A DNA stretch of 64,000 nt, from NCBI RefSeq assembly GCF_028769735.1, contig NC_088172.1, positions 36,480,397-36,544,396 on the forward strand. The letters run 5' to 3'. Positions 1 to 9,902 of the stretch are shown here, in pieces. Both the position numbers and the translations under genes were made by a program. Within the stretch, counting starts at the first letter, position 1. Each line of letters begins with the position of its first letter. The notes beneath the pieces were generated by a model. It had not been told where the DNA came from. It saw nothing but the letters and a program-made list of their open reading frames with translations, and did not search any database. Source of the stretch: Zonotrichia leucophrys gambelii. Its lineage: Eukaryota; Chordata; Aves; Passeriformes; Passerellidae.

Positions 1-533
1 AATAGTTCAGTGCACACTGACAGTGATGTGGGTCAGTTGATAAAGTCTCTTTCCAGAAGATCTTCAATCCAGAATTTCTCCTGCTTTGAAGAGAATCTGC
101 AGTACATAAGAACTTACAGAAATCCCAGGGGAACTAAATGGCATTCAGAAAATAGAAGTTATTAAACAAATCGGCTTTCTATTGGATTTTGCTTAGTAAA
201 ATAGGCATAGCAACATCAAATCATTGTGCCCTAGGCTGGCATTTTTGGAGTGACAAAATGTTTATTGCTTCATTTCAAAATGACTGGTTCAGATTTTTCA
301 CTTGCATTACAGGAAAGTCAAACTCAAACCATATATTTTGGATATGTTGTAAGGCTGTTTTTATTTCTCCTCACTGATTGGTTCAGTACTTACCCATCCT
401 TTGCAGTGGTTTGAAATAAAGATAATTTTCAGTCTTGAAATCTGGAGTTGATCTTCTGTTTTCTGTGGATGGGCAGAATTGCCTTACAGCATGGAATTAA
501 CCATTTTTTTTTGTTTGTCTGTTTTTAATTTCT
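1..533. other. AT-rich non-coding DNA, possible intron end
   Basis: No gene or recognisable repeat. The right end runs into a long pyrimidine-rich tract (about 502-534) in front of an AG, which is why this stretch could be the 3' end of an intron on the plus strand. An AATAAA-like motif near 416 has no supporting context. Confidence 0.4.
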
Positions 534-536
534 TAG

Positions 537-614
537 GAACTGGGACTACCTCAGGCTGAAGACCATGACTATGAACATAAAGCTGGATTTTCTTCTTTAA
601 ATGCCTGGGAATGA
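537..614 (+). CDS. Possible terminal coding exon of an unrecognised gene
   Basis: A strong splice-acceptor-like site (pyrimidine-rich tract from about 502, then TTCTTAG with AG at 535-536) precedes a frame starting GAA at 537. It stays open for 25 codons to a TGA at 612-614. The predicted tail begins ELGLPQAEDHDYE and ends FSSLNAWE; it is hydrophilic and acidic, with His and Tyr residues, as a cytoplasmic C-terminus could be. I do not recognise the protein. A second frame is also open for 20 codons, so phase is uncertain. If real, the upstream exons lie outside the window to the left and the 3' UTR starts at 615. A first AATAAA on this strand lies at 3169-3174. A chance acceptor is a real alternative. 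Confidence 0.3.
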   Translation, partial: ELGLPQAEDHDYEHKAGFSSLNAWE

Positions 615-2057
615 AGAATTCAAATTAATTAAGATCCCTCAATTTAATCACTCCTGAGGCCTCTTCTGGACATCTGCAGTTTGAATATTGGGCCTGCAGT
701 GAAGACATTGTTTTTGTACTTGAATTCCAAAATTATCACAATAAGATGTAGAGAATGATTTTTGAGTTACCATTGTAAATTAATTTCTCAAGCAACAGAC
801 AATTTTTAAATTTAGGATGACTGGGAAACAAATTAGTTCATGCATTTTGGTGAGAGTTCGGGGTATGTGTTTTAATGCTGATATAAAATTTAAGATTGAA
901 AAAACCCAGCACCCCATGAATCTCTTTGTAAAGTTGCTGATTATACAAAGCATTTAGTTATGAGGTGCAGCATTTCCTTTACATCCAACACTCATGCTTT
1001 GATTGAATTTTAGAAATCAGAGTATTGGCATCCTAATTTAAAAACACCCCACAGATATTTCCTTTCTGTTCCCATGCTATTCATTCTTTTCTGCTCACAG
1101 ATGGTATTCTGACATTTCTAATATATACTGCATTTGTGTGATAGTTTCCCAGAATATTTTGATAAGGAACTCCAAAACCAATTTAGTCGGTGAGCAAATT
1201 TGATGTCAGACTGAAAAAGATTTTCCTTCCTATTTTATTTTACTTTTCTCTTTTTTTTTTTTTGCTAAAAGGAAAGAGAGAAACAAGCAAACTTCTTCCA
1301 GAAGATCAGAAGATGGACTATTTTTTCTTGTAACAACTGAAATCTCTGAGATATGTCAGGTTTTATCCTGACATGATTCTTTCCTATTTACAATTAACTA
1401 TGAGAATCCATTTGATGTCTGATATTTCTTTCCTCACCTGCAACGTCTTTGTTTCTGACCTCACCTTCCAGATCACTTAGGTGTTTTTAATCTAGTTTTG
1501 AAGGTGAAAATACAGTGTGAATTTAATACTGCAGCTCTTTGTCCAAGTTTTACTCACAGAAGTACTCCAATCCCTTTAGCTTCCCTGAGTGACATTCATC
1601 CCTCTGGATGTCCAGGAAAAGTTTAGATGTCCAAAAATTATCTGTACTCTCCAAGGTGGCATCTTAGTTCCCTCTGCAGGCAGGGCAAGAGCATTATTCA
1701 CTTTCCCTGTCTGAAATATCTTTGGGGGGAGTCAAATGTTGTTTGCACCCAAATCTTTCAGTACTGGCTGTGCTGGAAAACCTGCATGGCCTGCCAGCTG
1801 AAAAAGGAAAGGAGACTCCCACTTCTTGAATGCAGGAAGTTGCCACATAAGAATTTGCAAAATCTGTCTTTTTCATAAAGGTCACCAAAAAAAAAAAAAA
1901 ATCAGAAATGTCATCTGAATCTCGTAGCGTATGAATCTCGTACGCTCATTTTTCAAAATAGTTTTTTAAGAGAAGCTGCATAATATTTAGAGAAACATCA
2001 AAAAATCTGAAATGTCAAAGTGCTTATCTAATGAAATCTAAACTTTCATTATCTAAA
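615..2057. other. AT-rich unique DNA, possible 3' UTR or flank
   Basis: No gene or clear mobile element. It holds a run of 13 T (1251-1263), a run of 15 A (1887-1901) and a small CpG-containing repeat/hairpin at 1916-1946. If the exon ending at 614 is real, the first part would be its 3' UTR. Confidence 0.4.
1916..1946. repeat. 11-bp direct repeat overlapping a 6-bp hairpin
   Basis: TGAATCTCGTA occurs at 1916-1926 and again at 1932-1942. AGCGTA (1926-1931) pairs perfectly with TACGCT (1941-1946) over a 9-base loop. The unit is CpG-bearing inside AT-rich DNA. Confidence 0.7.
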
Positions 2058-2165
2058 ATCATGGAACCATTGAGGTTGAAAATGGATCTCTATGCCCATG
2101 GAGTCCAACCTTCAGCTCAGCACTGCCAAATTCACCACTAAACCACATCTCTAATAATATTTCAT
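2058..2165 (-). mobile_element. CR1 LINE fragment, 3' end
   Basis: Reading from the plus strand, the order is the CR1-type elements 'catggaaccattgaggttg', 'gagtccaacc', 'agcactgccaaattcaccac' and 'taaaccacatctct'. This is the reverse of a CR1 3' UTR of the older CR1-Y-like kind, so the element points to the minus strand. It is diverged and 5'-truncated. Confidence 0.75.
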
Positions 2166-3653
2166 GACCATGTGAAGGAATGATTTCAGCCTCAATGAAG
2201 TACAAATGTGAATTCTTTTTGCAACCAGGGCAGCTGGTAGTGTCACATATATTTTTAGCTTGGATTTCAGCACAGAACAGATCTCCTTTGTTTAGCTGGA
2301 GCAGCAGTTTCCAAATGCACTTCCATATGGGAACCTGAGATTTCAGCTGACTGATGCGATGATCTCTCAGCTTTGTGTAGAAGCTCAGCGTGTATGTTAC
2401 ACACAGACAGCCTCCACAGCCCCAACCAGACTTCCCGAGTAAGACCTTGAGGTTTTGCTGACCTTGTCCTGGAAGCAATGCCAAAATCATTCTAATGATT
2501 TCAAAACCCAGAGATGAAAACCTCGAGAGCAAGACTTGTGAGAAATCAGTTCAGAGGAGAGAGAGGGAGTGAGGATAAGGTTCATCCAGATTTTCTGGCA
2601 GCACCATATGACATTCATGTGAGCCATGACATAGCTCGAAATGACAGAACAATTTCTTTCCTTCTACTTTATTCCTTATCCTAAGAGATGTTATTCAATC
2701 CTAGGAGTGATGACAAAGCACATGAATAATAATTATAAATAAGTGTGATCATGACAGGCAAATTTAGTGCTAAGGAAAGAGCTGTTCAGCACAGAACAGA
2801 GGAACTGAAAACTTCAGGAACTTCTGCAATCTGCAGAGATACTCACCTGATCCTAACAGCAGGCAGCAACAGATGTGGGTGGGTTTTTTTTAATAGGAAT
2901 GCTACACACAAATTTCTATAGTCTGTTATTTGTTCCAAGATGCTGAGTGTGATTGTACTTACTCATTGATATTTTCCAGAAACTTTATTCAATACTTTCA
3001 ATATTGTCCATCAAACCCTATTGATTTTGATGTAATTTTGTTTCAAAAATCAAGAGAGCAAACTTCAAAACACCTCATGTTAACATTCTAGAGGTTTTGG
3101 AAATTAAAATTTTGGTGTTTATTTACAAAATGTCTTTTAATTACAAACTGACTGTTATTATTTTCATAAATAAAGGTAAACTATGACACTGTTCAAACAA
3201 AATGAACAGAAAAAGTGTTTCTGTAAATGTGAAAATCTGGTTTGTTTTTTTTTTCAAATACAGCTTGTGTACTTACCCAGCAAATGCTCCACTGACATTG
3301 CAATTCTCTGATAAGCAGACACAGAAACAGACACACAGACATTGTCACCTTCACAAAGAAATCCCTTCCCAAGTAAAATATTAATTAATAATGTTGTTGT
3401 TTCAGGGAGGGGAGTAGATGCAGTTGATAAAGCACCATTAGAGGGTGGGAGAAGGAAGTGTCAATATTCCATGGCTGTGAACTTACATAGCTTTCCTGGA
3501 CTTTACTGCTCTATAGAGAATCGCACTGCTGAGATGTGACTGATTACCTTGCAGGCTGCATGATTCTTTTGCATCTGAGAGGTCATTTAAAGACACAAAT
3601 GCCCCCTGAAAGTCCTAAATATTAGCAAAGTGAACTGGCTAAAGACACAATTG
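2166..3653. other. Unique non-coding DNA
   Basis: No gene, RNA gene or repeat that I can support. An AATAAA at 3169-3174 is the first plus-strand poly(A)-type motif after the candidate exon at 537-614. Confidence 0.4.
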
Positions 3654-3657
3654 AAGG

Positions 3658-4499
3658 TGTTATGAATAAGAAGCTTGACTTGGCCAATATTCAAGCAGCA
3701 GTCAATTTATTATTTAATATGGTAAAGTATGAGCAATACAGCGATGGGTACAGTGGGGGAAGTTTTCCCTCCTACTGCACACCGATAATTGATGGTTACA
3801 GGTATTTATAGGGGTACTCATCAGTTTTTTTCAGCAGTTTCTATTTCCAATCTTTTACTCATCAGCAATTTTTATTCCAAATTATTACATCACAATTCTA
3901 TACACTATTGTGATTTTAATTTCTCAAGATGTACCTCAAAGGAGTATCCCCAGATGGTGATGGTCCAGTTTCTGAAAGAAGTAAGACGAATCTCATCTGG
4001 TGGGGTCCAGCTCCCCAGATGCGTGTCCACCTTTTAATTACAGAGACTATAAACCTCATAACAGTGATGCCCAGCTTCCCTTTGGTCGAAACCATAAACC
4101 CTTGAGGTGATGTTCATCTTCCTTTCTCAAGCTGTTTTTCTCTGCTTCAATAAGGCGTGAGATAAGCATATTTCCTTTATATATATTCCAAAGCTATAGT
4201 TTCAAGGATACAAGTAATATTCTAAAATTATACTTCAAAAGGTTATTATTGCAGAGCTTTTTATGGACTAAATGCAAGCAAAAAGCAACATCTTTAACAC
4301 CTTAATTCCAATGCTTCTAAATCAACCAGGGTTAATTGCAAACAGAAGATAGGTTCAAAGGCCTTTTTCCATGCTTTATTTTCCTCAGTTATTATTAGAA
4401 TTCACAGCTCTCCCATTGTTGGGGTCCACACATTTTGCATTCACAAATACACACGTCGCCTGTTTGTACCTGACATGAAACACAGTTTGGCATCTCACA
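3658..4499 (-). mobile_element. Solo LTR of an endogenous retrovirus
   Basis: Read on the minus strand this is a complete LTR layout: start TGTGAG at 4499, TATA box TATAAATACC at 3801-3810, poly(A) signal AATAAA at 3706-3711, and end ATAACA at 3658. The 4-base sequence AAGG flanks both sides (3654-3657 and 4500-4503), fitting a target-site duplication. Neither flank shows a primer-binding site or polypurine tract, so it is solo. The right boundary is the weaker one; TGTGGACCCC at 4431 is an alternative start without a matching duplication. The family is not identified. Confidence 0.7.
3801..3810 (-). promoter_or_regulatory. TATA box of the solo LTR
   Basis: TATAAATACC on the minus strand lies about 95 bases upstream of the LTR's AATAAA (3706-3711), the spacing expected between promoter and R-region poly(A) signal in a short-R LTR. 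Whether it is still used is unknown. Confidence 0.5.
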
Positions 4500-4727
4500 A
4501 AGGGACATTGGGATCCAACTACTGTAAAGAAAATATATCAGTCTAACACTTGGCTTTCTGTCCTGTCCCTCCACAGACTTGCCAAACTTGCACTGAGCTT
4601 GAGGTTTTGGCCTTCACTTCAAGCACTCCCCATTATTTTGCAGTACTCCTGACTGTCCTTGGGCCTCTCAAATCCAAAGCAGAGAGTGGTTATTCCCTAT
4701 TCCCGAAACCTGTGGTTATCCCATCCA

Positions 4728-5082
4728 AAGAAGAGCAACAAAGTTGGTGAAGGCTCTGGAGGACAGGTCTGATGAGGAGCAGCTAAAGGGAGCTGGGGGT
4801 GTTTAGCCTGGAGAAAAGGAGGTTTAAGGGGAATTCTCACTCTCTACAACCACTTAAAGGAGGATATAACGAGTTGGGGTTCAATCTCTTCTCAAGCAAC
4901 AAGCAATTGTATAAGAGGAAATTGTTTCATGTTATGCTAGAGAAAGTGTAGTTTGGATATTGAGAGAAATTCTTCACCAAAGGGGCATTGTCAAGCATTG
5001 GAAGAGACTGTTCAGGGAAGTGGTCAAGTCACCATCCTTAGAGAAGTCTAAAGGTTTGCAGGTGTGGCATTAAGGTTTTGCT
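4728..5082 (+). mobile_element. CR1 LINE fragment, 3' UTR
   Basis: A close match in order to CR1-Y-type 3' sequence: 'ggtgaaggctctggaggac', 'gagcagctaaagggagctgg', 'tttagcctggagaaaaggagg', 'gtcaagcattggaagagac', 'gggaagtggtcaagtcacc'. It ends without the octamer tail, about 30 bases before the LTR at 5114, which may have clipped its end. Confidence 0.9.
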
Positions 5083-5113
5083 GAAATTGGCAGAACCAAC
5101 TCCTCATCACCAA

Positions 5114-5536
5114 TGTTGCATTAAGGAGCAGGAATTCTTTATTGTAGCCCAAGGATATCTCCACATATTGTACATGCTGAATACAGAAAAAGCTCCTGTT
5201 GAAATACTATATTTTACATGCATATAAGTTTTCCCAGAAGAAACATGCATATAATAATAATTTCTCAGAAGTCATCAGCATTTGCTCTCCCCTTGGCCTG
5301 TGCATTCTCTTATCCAAAGGTCCCTCCAGTGGTCCCTGGTGGTTGTTAACCCCAAAGTTCCCCATGAACTTGGTGTCACTTCCCAAATACTGGGCTGAGT
5401 TGGCGTAACTAATCTGGTGCAGTGTTTTGTGAGACGCACGTTCTTGTTCATTTCTTTGTTTAATTCTTAACATGATCCTATGGAATAAGCATTGTATTTT
5501 CCACCAGCCAGGCACATAGTTACTCCTCTGGCAACA
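5114..5536 (-). mobile_element. 3' LTR of a truncated endogenous retrovirus
   Basis: The 423-bp block has perfect 6-base inverted ends: on the minus strand it starts TGTTGC (5536) and ends GCAACA (5114). AATAAA lies at 5138-5143, close to the end as in R-U5. Immediately upstream is a pure-purine 13-mer, AAAGGGGAGGAAA (minus strand, 5537-5549), the expected polypurine tract, and before that an env-like remnant. This marks it as the 3' LTR. I see no partner 5' LTR to the right, so the provirus is truncated. Confidence 0.8.
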
Positions 5537-5549
5537 TTTCCTCCCCTTT
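5537..5549 (-). other. Polypurine tract of the provirus remnant
   Basis: Thirteen consecutive purines on the minus strand directly abut the first base of the LTR at 5536, the position where plus-strand DNA priming starts in retroviruses. Confidence 0.75.
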
Positions 5550-5575
5550 GGGGCTCTTGAAGTTTGTTTTCCCCA

Positions 5576-5872
5576 TCAGACTTCATAGGCCTCCCTTTGC
5601 TTTTTTACAGACATCACATCTGTTTTTTGTGTTGCACTTACAATCCCATTTTTTACACAGCTTAAAGCAAGTATCATAATCACAATTATCACTAGAATCA
5701 CAATTATAATTTGCAAGACAGAGGCCAACCAAGATATCCAAGCCCTTTCAATATTTTATTCAATCAACCATTTTCTAATCCTACACTTAATTCTCTGCTG
5801 GATGATGCAACTGATTTTATCCTCTCTATCTGATCATCCAATTTGACAGTTGTAGTTGGAATGTGTATAAGA
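5576..5872 (-). pseudogene. env: Decayed retroviral env (transmembrane subunit) remnant
   Basis: Minus-strand reading gives a hydrophilic, charged stretch (about 5716-5871), then a Gly/Leu/Trp-containing lead-in, a run of roughly 16-18 Ile/Val/Leu/Met residues (about 5655-5712) followed by a Cys, and a short basic tail ending at a stop (5576-5578). This is the order of a retroviral TM C-terminus: ectodomain, membrane anchor, cytoplasmic tail. It lies just upstream of a polypurine tract and LTR, as env does. It is broken by an in-frame stop at 5764-5766 and a frame change near 5711-5716. Upstream it runs into a 14-base A-run (minus strand, 5873-5886), and I cannot follow it reliably further, though 5887-6060 may be more of it. 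Not functional. Confidence 0.65.
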
Positions 5873-8800
5873 TTTTTTTTTTTTTTAATTTAGGTAAATA
5901 TCCTACCCCTAGTTTTACCTGGCAGCCAGGAAACTGCCATGGCAGAGCACTGATCATAGAAAGTTATAAAGAACAATCACCACATGGTGTAAGATGCCTG
6001 GTGAAGCACCCACAGTGCTCTGTTCCATACAAGAGTTCACTTCCATGACTTAGGAGTCCTCCATGGCAGGATTCCTGTGGCTTCAGAGACATCATTTAGC
6101 CTGGTGTAGCTGAGGGCCAATAGTTCTGTCATGTAAAGAAAGGCTGAGGGATGGAAAGGCTGTAAAATAGAGTGAAAACAATCAGCCTCACCACTGAACT
6201 AATAATTCATATTTCTTTATATTAAGGATGACCATATTGTCACGAATATAGCTTATATGGTACAGAAGTGCTGCAGCAGATCTCTTGCCAGTGGGAGACC
6301 ATGAGGGGGAAATGTAATTTACTTAGCTTTTTCTTATACTCTTACACAGTTTGTATTTGCTTGCAGGTGTTGTTGGTGACAGCACGCTGCTAAAAATGGA
6401 CATTTACTATTGCTTGAAATAGGCATTTTACTGCTTATATATGGTCACTGAGGAAATTTATACAGCAGGATCACCCATCCACGAATTTGTGAAGACTTCC
6501 TGGAGCCCCCTTAATCTTCAATGTTTCAAATTCATCTCTGAGACAGTTGCTTCGACATTTGATATGGTGCAATTTCAAATCCTTCCAAGGAAAAAAGCTA
6601 TTAAGGAAATCGGTCTAGTGAATGAGCTGTTTGGAAATAAAATTTGACTGCTTTTCAACAGTTCTCAACCTTTGGAGTCCAAAATGCATAGGAAACAACA
6701 GAAGTGTGTTTACAATCACATATGCAATTAATAGCTGATGACAATCAGGGAATAGCAGTGTGTTTATATTTCCAAAGATAAATATTTATAATGGAAACAT
6801 TTAATGACTTTAGCATCTTATTTAACTGGCCTTCCCTTCCATTGCCTGGTCTAAACATTGTACAGAATTCTACTGGCACTAATTTCTGGAGTAAAATATT
6901 TATATCAGTGTTGTGTAATATGCTGGCCAGGTACTCCCCATACTGGTTAATAGGAAAATGCCATTCCCTGCTGTGGTGGCAAAGAAAGAAGATGGTAAAC
7001 ACATTTATTTGGTGTTCCAGTGCGGGCTGTGAAAACTTGGCACAATGTTTACTGCCCCGTAGGGGTGGGTGAACTCAGTACTTAAAAGCTCCAAAACAGA
7101 GGGATCCTCCAAAGATGGACATGGTCTTTCTGAAATTCACTTTCAGGTGATGACAAACTCCTCAGTGTTTGAATCCTGACACTGGAATACCTGAAAGAGT
7201 CTTTTTTTCCACAGGGGGCAAGCATATGCTTTTCTCATCAGTCTAATTCAGCAATTAAGTATATACAGAGGGTAGCTTTATAGTTACACAGTTTAAAGGA
7301 GATGGGCTGCAGTCTAATGCTGTCTTATACTCTTCCAGCCTCCCACGTGGCATTTCCCTTGGTAATTTTTCTCCTTTTTCTGTTACTAGCACACCTCTAG
7401 CATGTCTAAGCAATAATGCTGCCTTGTATATGATGCTGAGTTATCATCCTGTTTCAATTCACAAATCTTTTCCCTTGGTGGACCCCAAAGCTCTCCATAT
7501 CAACATGGAATTTCCAGTAATTTGAATCAAAGTGAACCAAGAAAGACTAATCCTAAAACCAATCAAGCCATCAAGTGTGTTGGTATTAAAAAACCCCGTT
7601 TAAATCTGAAAGAATTGGTTCCTTTTGGCTTACTAGATCAGACCTAAGATGTGGTGGATTTCTAACCCTGTTGTGCTCAGGCAGCATTTTCACTCCTGTG
7701 TTTCAGAAAAATATGTTTGTCTGTATACATACAACATATAAGCATACATTTTAAATGTCAGCCTGTGTATAGAAAGCCAGTCGGAGAGACTGAGATGTAG
7801 ACAGCAACTTTTAGAGGTCTGTTGTCTTCATTTTCCAGAAAATAGATTCATCATAAAGCCAAAAGAAAATGAAACAGGATTATTAAGTATGGGAATGGAT
7901 TTAAGGAAGGTCTTTGATCCAAAGGAAAATAGACACACAGACCAAATTGTTGAAGGGAGGAATTGTGTAAGCATTAAAGATGAATTAAAATTAATAGTGG
8001 AGGGAACAGTGACTACATTTCTCCACCTGAGCAGACAGTGCTTCTAAAAGAAATCTAATAAATGTCGCATGAAACAGAAGCAACAGAGCACTGGAGAAGG
8101 AGAGGAGAGGAGAGGAACAGAGCTCCTCTGAGAGGCAAGACAGGCAGCAAAGGGCCCTCTGGGATCTAGAATGGAGTTAATTTAAAGGGAGTTCACACAG
8201 GCAGCAGTGCAATGTGGCTGAATGAATATGCTGCATTCTTGCTTTGAAAATTCCTGTAATCAGATGCTCCATTTCAAACAACATCCCCTAATGTCCTCAC
8301 TCAGAGGCAGCAAATAAAAAAGACTCAGGAAAGATGCCATGGGACAACAGAGAGTTTGATAAAATGAACTTTGACTCACATCAGTGGGATGTTTGGCTGT
8401 TGCTACAGGTTTCTGCTGCTGGCCTGGAGGACTGACAGGAGTAAGATATAACGGGAATGACATCAAGCATGATATGGGGATGGTGTCCTAACAAGAAACC
8501 TGCTACCAGCAGCACCAATGCCCCTGCTCCTGGACGCTGTCAGGTGCTCTGCTGGAGGAAAACAGACATGTTTGCACCAGAGCTTTATGCCGTGTTTATA
8601 ATTAGGTCATAATTTGTACCACAAGCAGAGCTTTTAAGGTGGTGAAGAGAATGCACACCCACCCTTTAGAGCCCAGGTACTATAACTGATTTATAGACAT
8701 AGTTAACTTTATGGATGGCAAATGTTCATCCTTGTGATATATTTAGGAATGTGCCTGAATATTTCCCAGGAAGGGCTTTTGTTATCAGCCCTCTTCTGTT

Positions 8801-9515
8801 CAGACAAGGACAGATCATTTTCTTAAGGTTATGCAGTAACTCAGCAGGGTGCTTTTCTCTTGTGGTCTCCCTATACCATTCAAATAAGGATAATAACAGG
8901 AAATAATTTAAAGAAAAACCAACAGTGTTCTACTTCAGCATAAGCAACGTTAAAGTTGAGAAACATTACTGCTCTGTATTTACAGAACTGCTCGGAAATC
9001 CTGATGCTGAATTCACACACACTGAGACTTTTCTAACTGAAAGCAAACTCCAGAGGACTTCACAGACAGAAATGGACCATCCTAATAGATTATTTGGCTT
9101 GCTTCACTCAGGTTAGTCTAAGTTGATTGACTTTGTAGAATTCGATAAAGACTAGTTGTAGACTAGTAATAGGTATGACAATAGCTTTAACATACTGATA
9201 CTGTAAATTATATTAATTGGTTTATTCAAAAGTTTTATCATTATAAGTAAGAAAAAATCTCAATGTGTAATTTATCCAAGGTTATCCAATCAGCAGAGGC
9301 ACTGGAAACAGAGCCCAGCATAAACATTATTAATATCAGTTTACTTCTTGAATCTAGAGCTGGCCACTAATTGCTGTAGACATACTTTTGATCATTTAAT
9401 TCACATATGTTGTGTTTCTATCAGGAAATGAATTCTTCCTTTTTATCTTTTCCTTATTCAGAACAGATTTGATGTAACTAGAAAATGAAAACTGTTAAAC
9501 AGCAAGTGATTCAAA
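5873..9515. other. Unique AT-rich DNA; left edge may be provirus interior
   Basis: No gene found. The first 200 bases may be degraded env sequence. A small GGAGA-type purine tract sits at 8093-8116, a short version of the large arrays at 14.85 and 54.14 kb. Short open frames at 6441-6647 and 6791-7072 have no recognisable content. Confidence 0.4.
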
Positions 9516-9902
9516 GTGCTAGATCCAGCTGGTGGCTGGCTCCTGGTGACATTCCATGGGGATCATACTGGGACCAGTGGTTACTGCTTAACCACGTTAT
9601 TAATGAACTGGATGATGTGCCAGAGCTGTCTCTCAGCATGTCTGCAGAAGATATTTGCTATTCCAGGAGACCTTGCCAGGCTGGAGACATGGGCTGACAG
9701 GAGCCTCCTGAAGTTCAGCAAAAGCAAAGCAAAGTCCTGCCCCGGGACAGAGTAACCTCAGCACCAGATGGGCGCTGGGAATTCTGAGAACAGCTCTGGA
9801 GATGAGCAGCTGAGGGTCCTGGTGGAGTGCAGGCTGACCAGGGACCAGCAATGTGCCCTTGGAATTAAGAAATTAACACCCTCCTGGGCTGCACCAGCCT
9901 GA
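9516..9902 (+). mobile_element. CR1 LINE fragment, ORF2 reverse-transcriptase region
   Basis: The sequence follows the CR1 coding region in order: 'attaatgaactggatgatg', 'gaccttgccaggctggag', 'acatgggctgacaggagcc', 'gaagttcagcaaaagcaaag', 'gggtcctggtggagtgcagg', 'agcaatgtgcccttgg' and 'acaccctcctgggctgc'. This is the end of the RT domain and the following ORF2 segment. It is interrupted by stops and indels and lacks the CR1 5' and 3' ends. Confidence 0.85.

Noticed and set aside
5207..5515. 102-codon minus-strand frame
   Set aside because: It lies inside the LTR 5114-5536, which explains it as non-coding repeat.
6441..6647. Open frame resembling an ancient CR1-like segment (GAATTTGTGAAGACTTCC)
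   Set aside because: The similarity is limited to a short motif and cannot be followed on either side.
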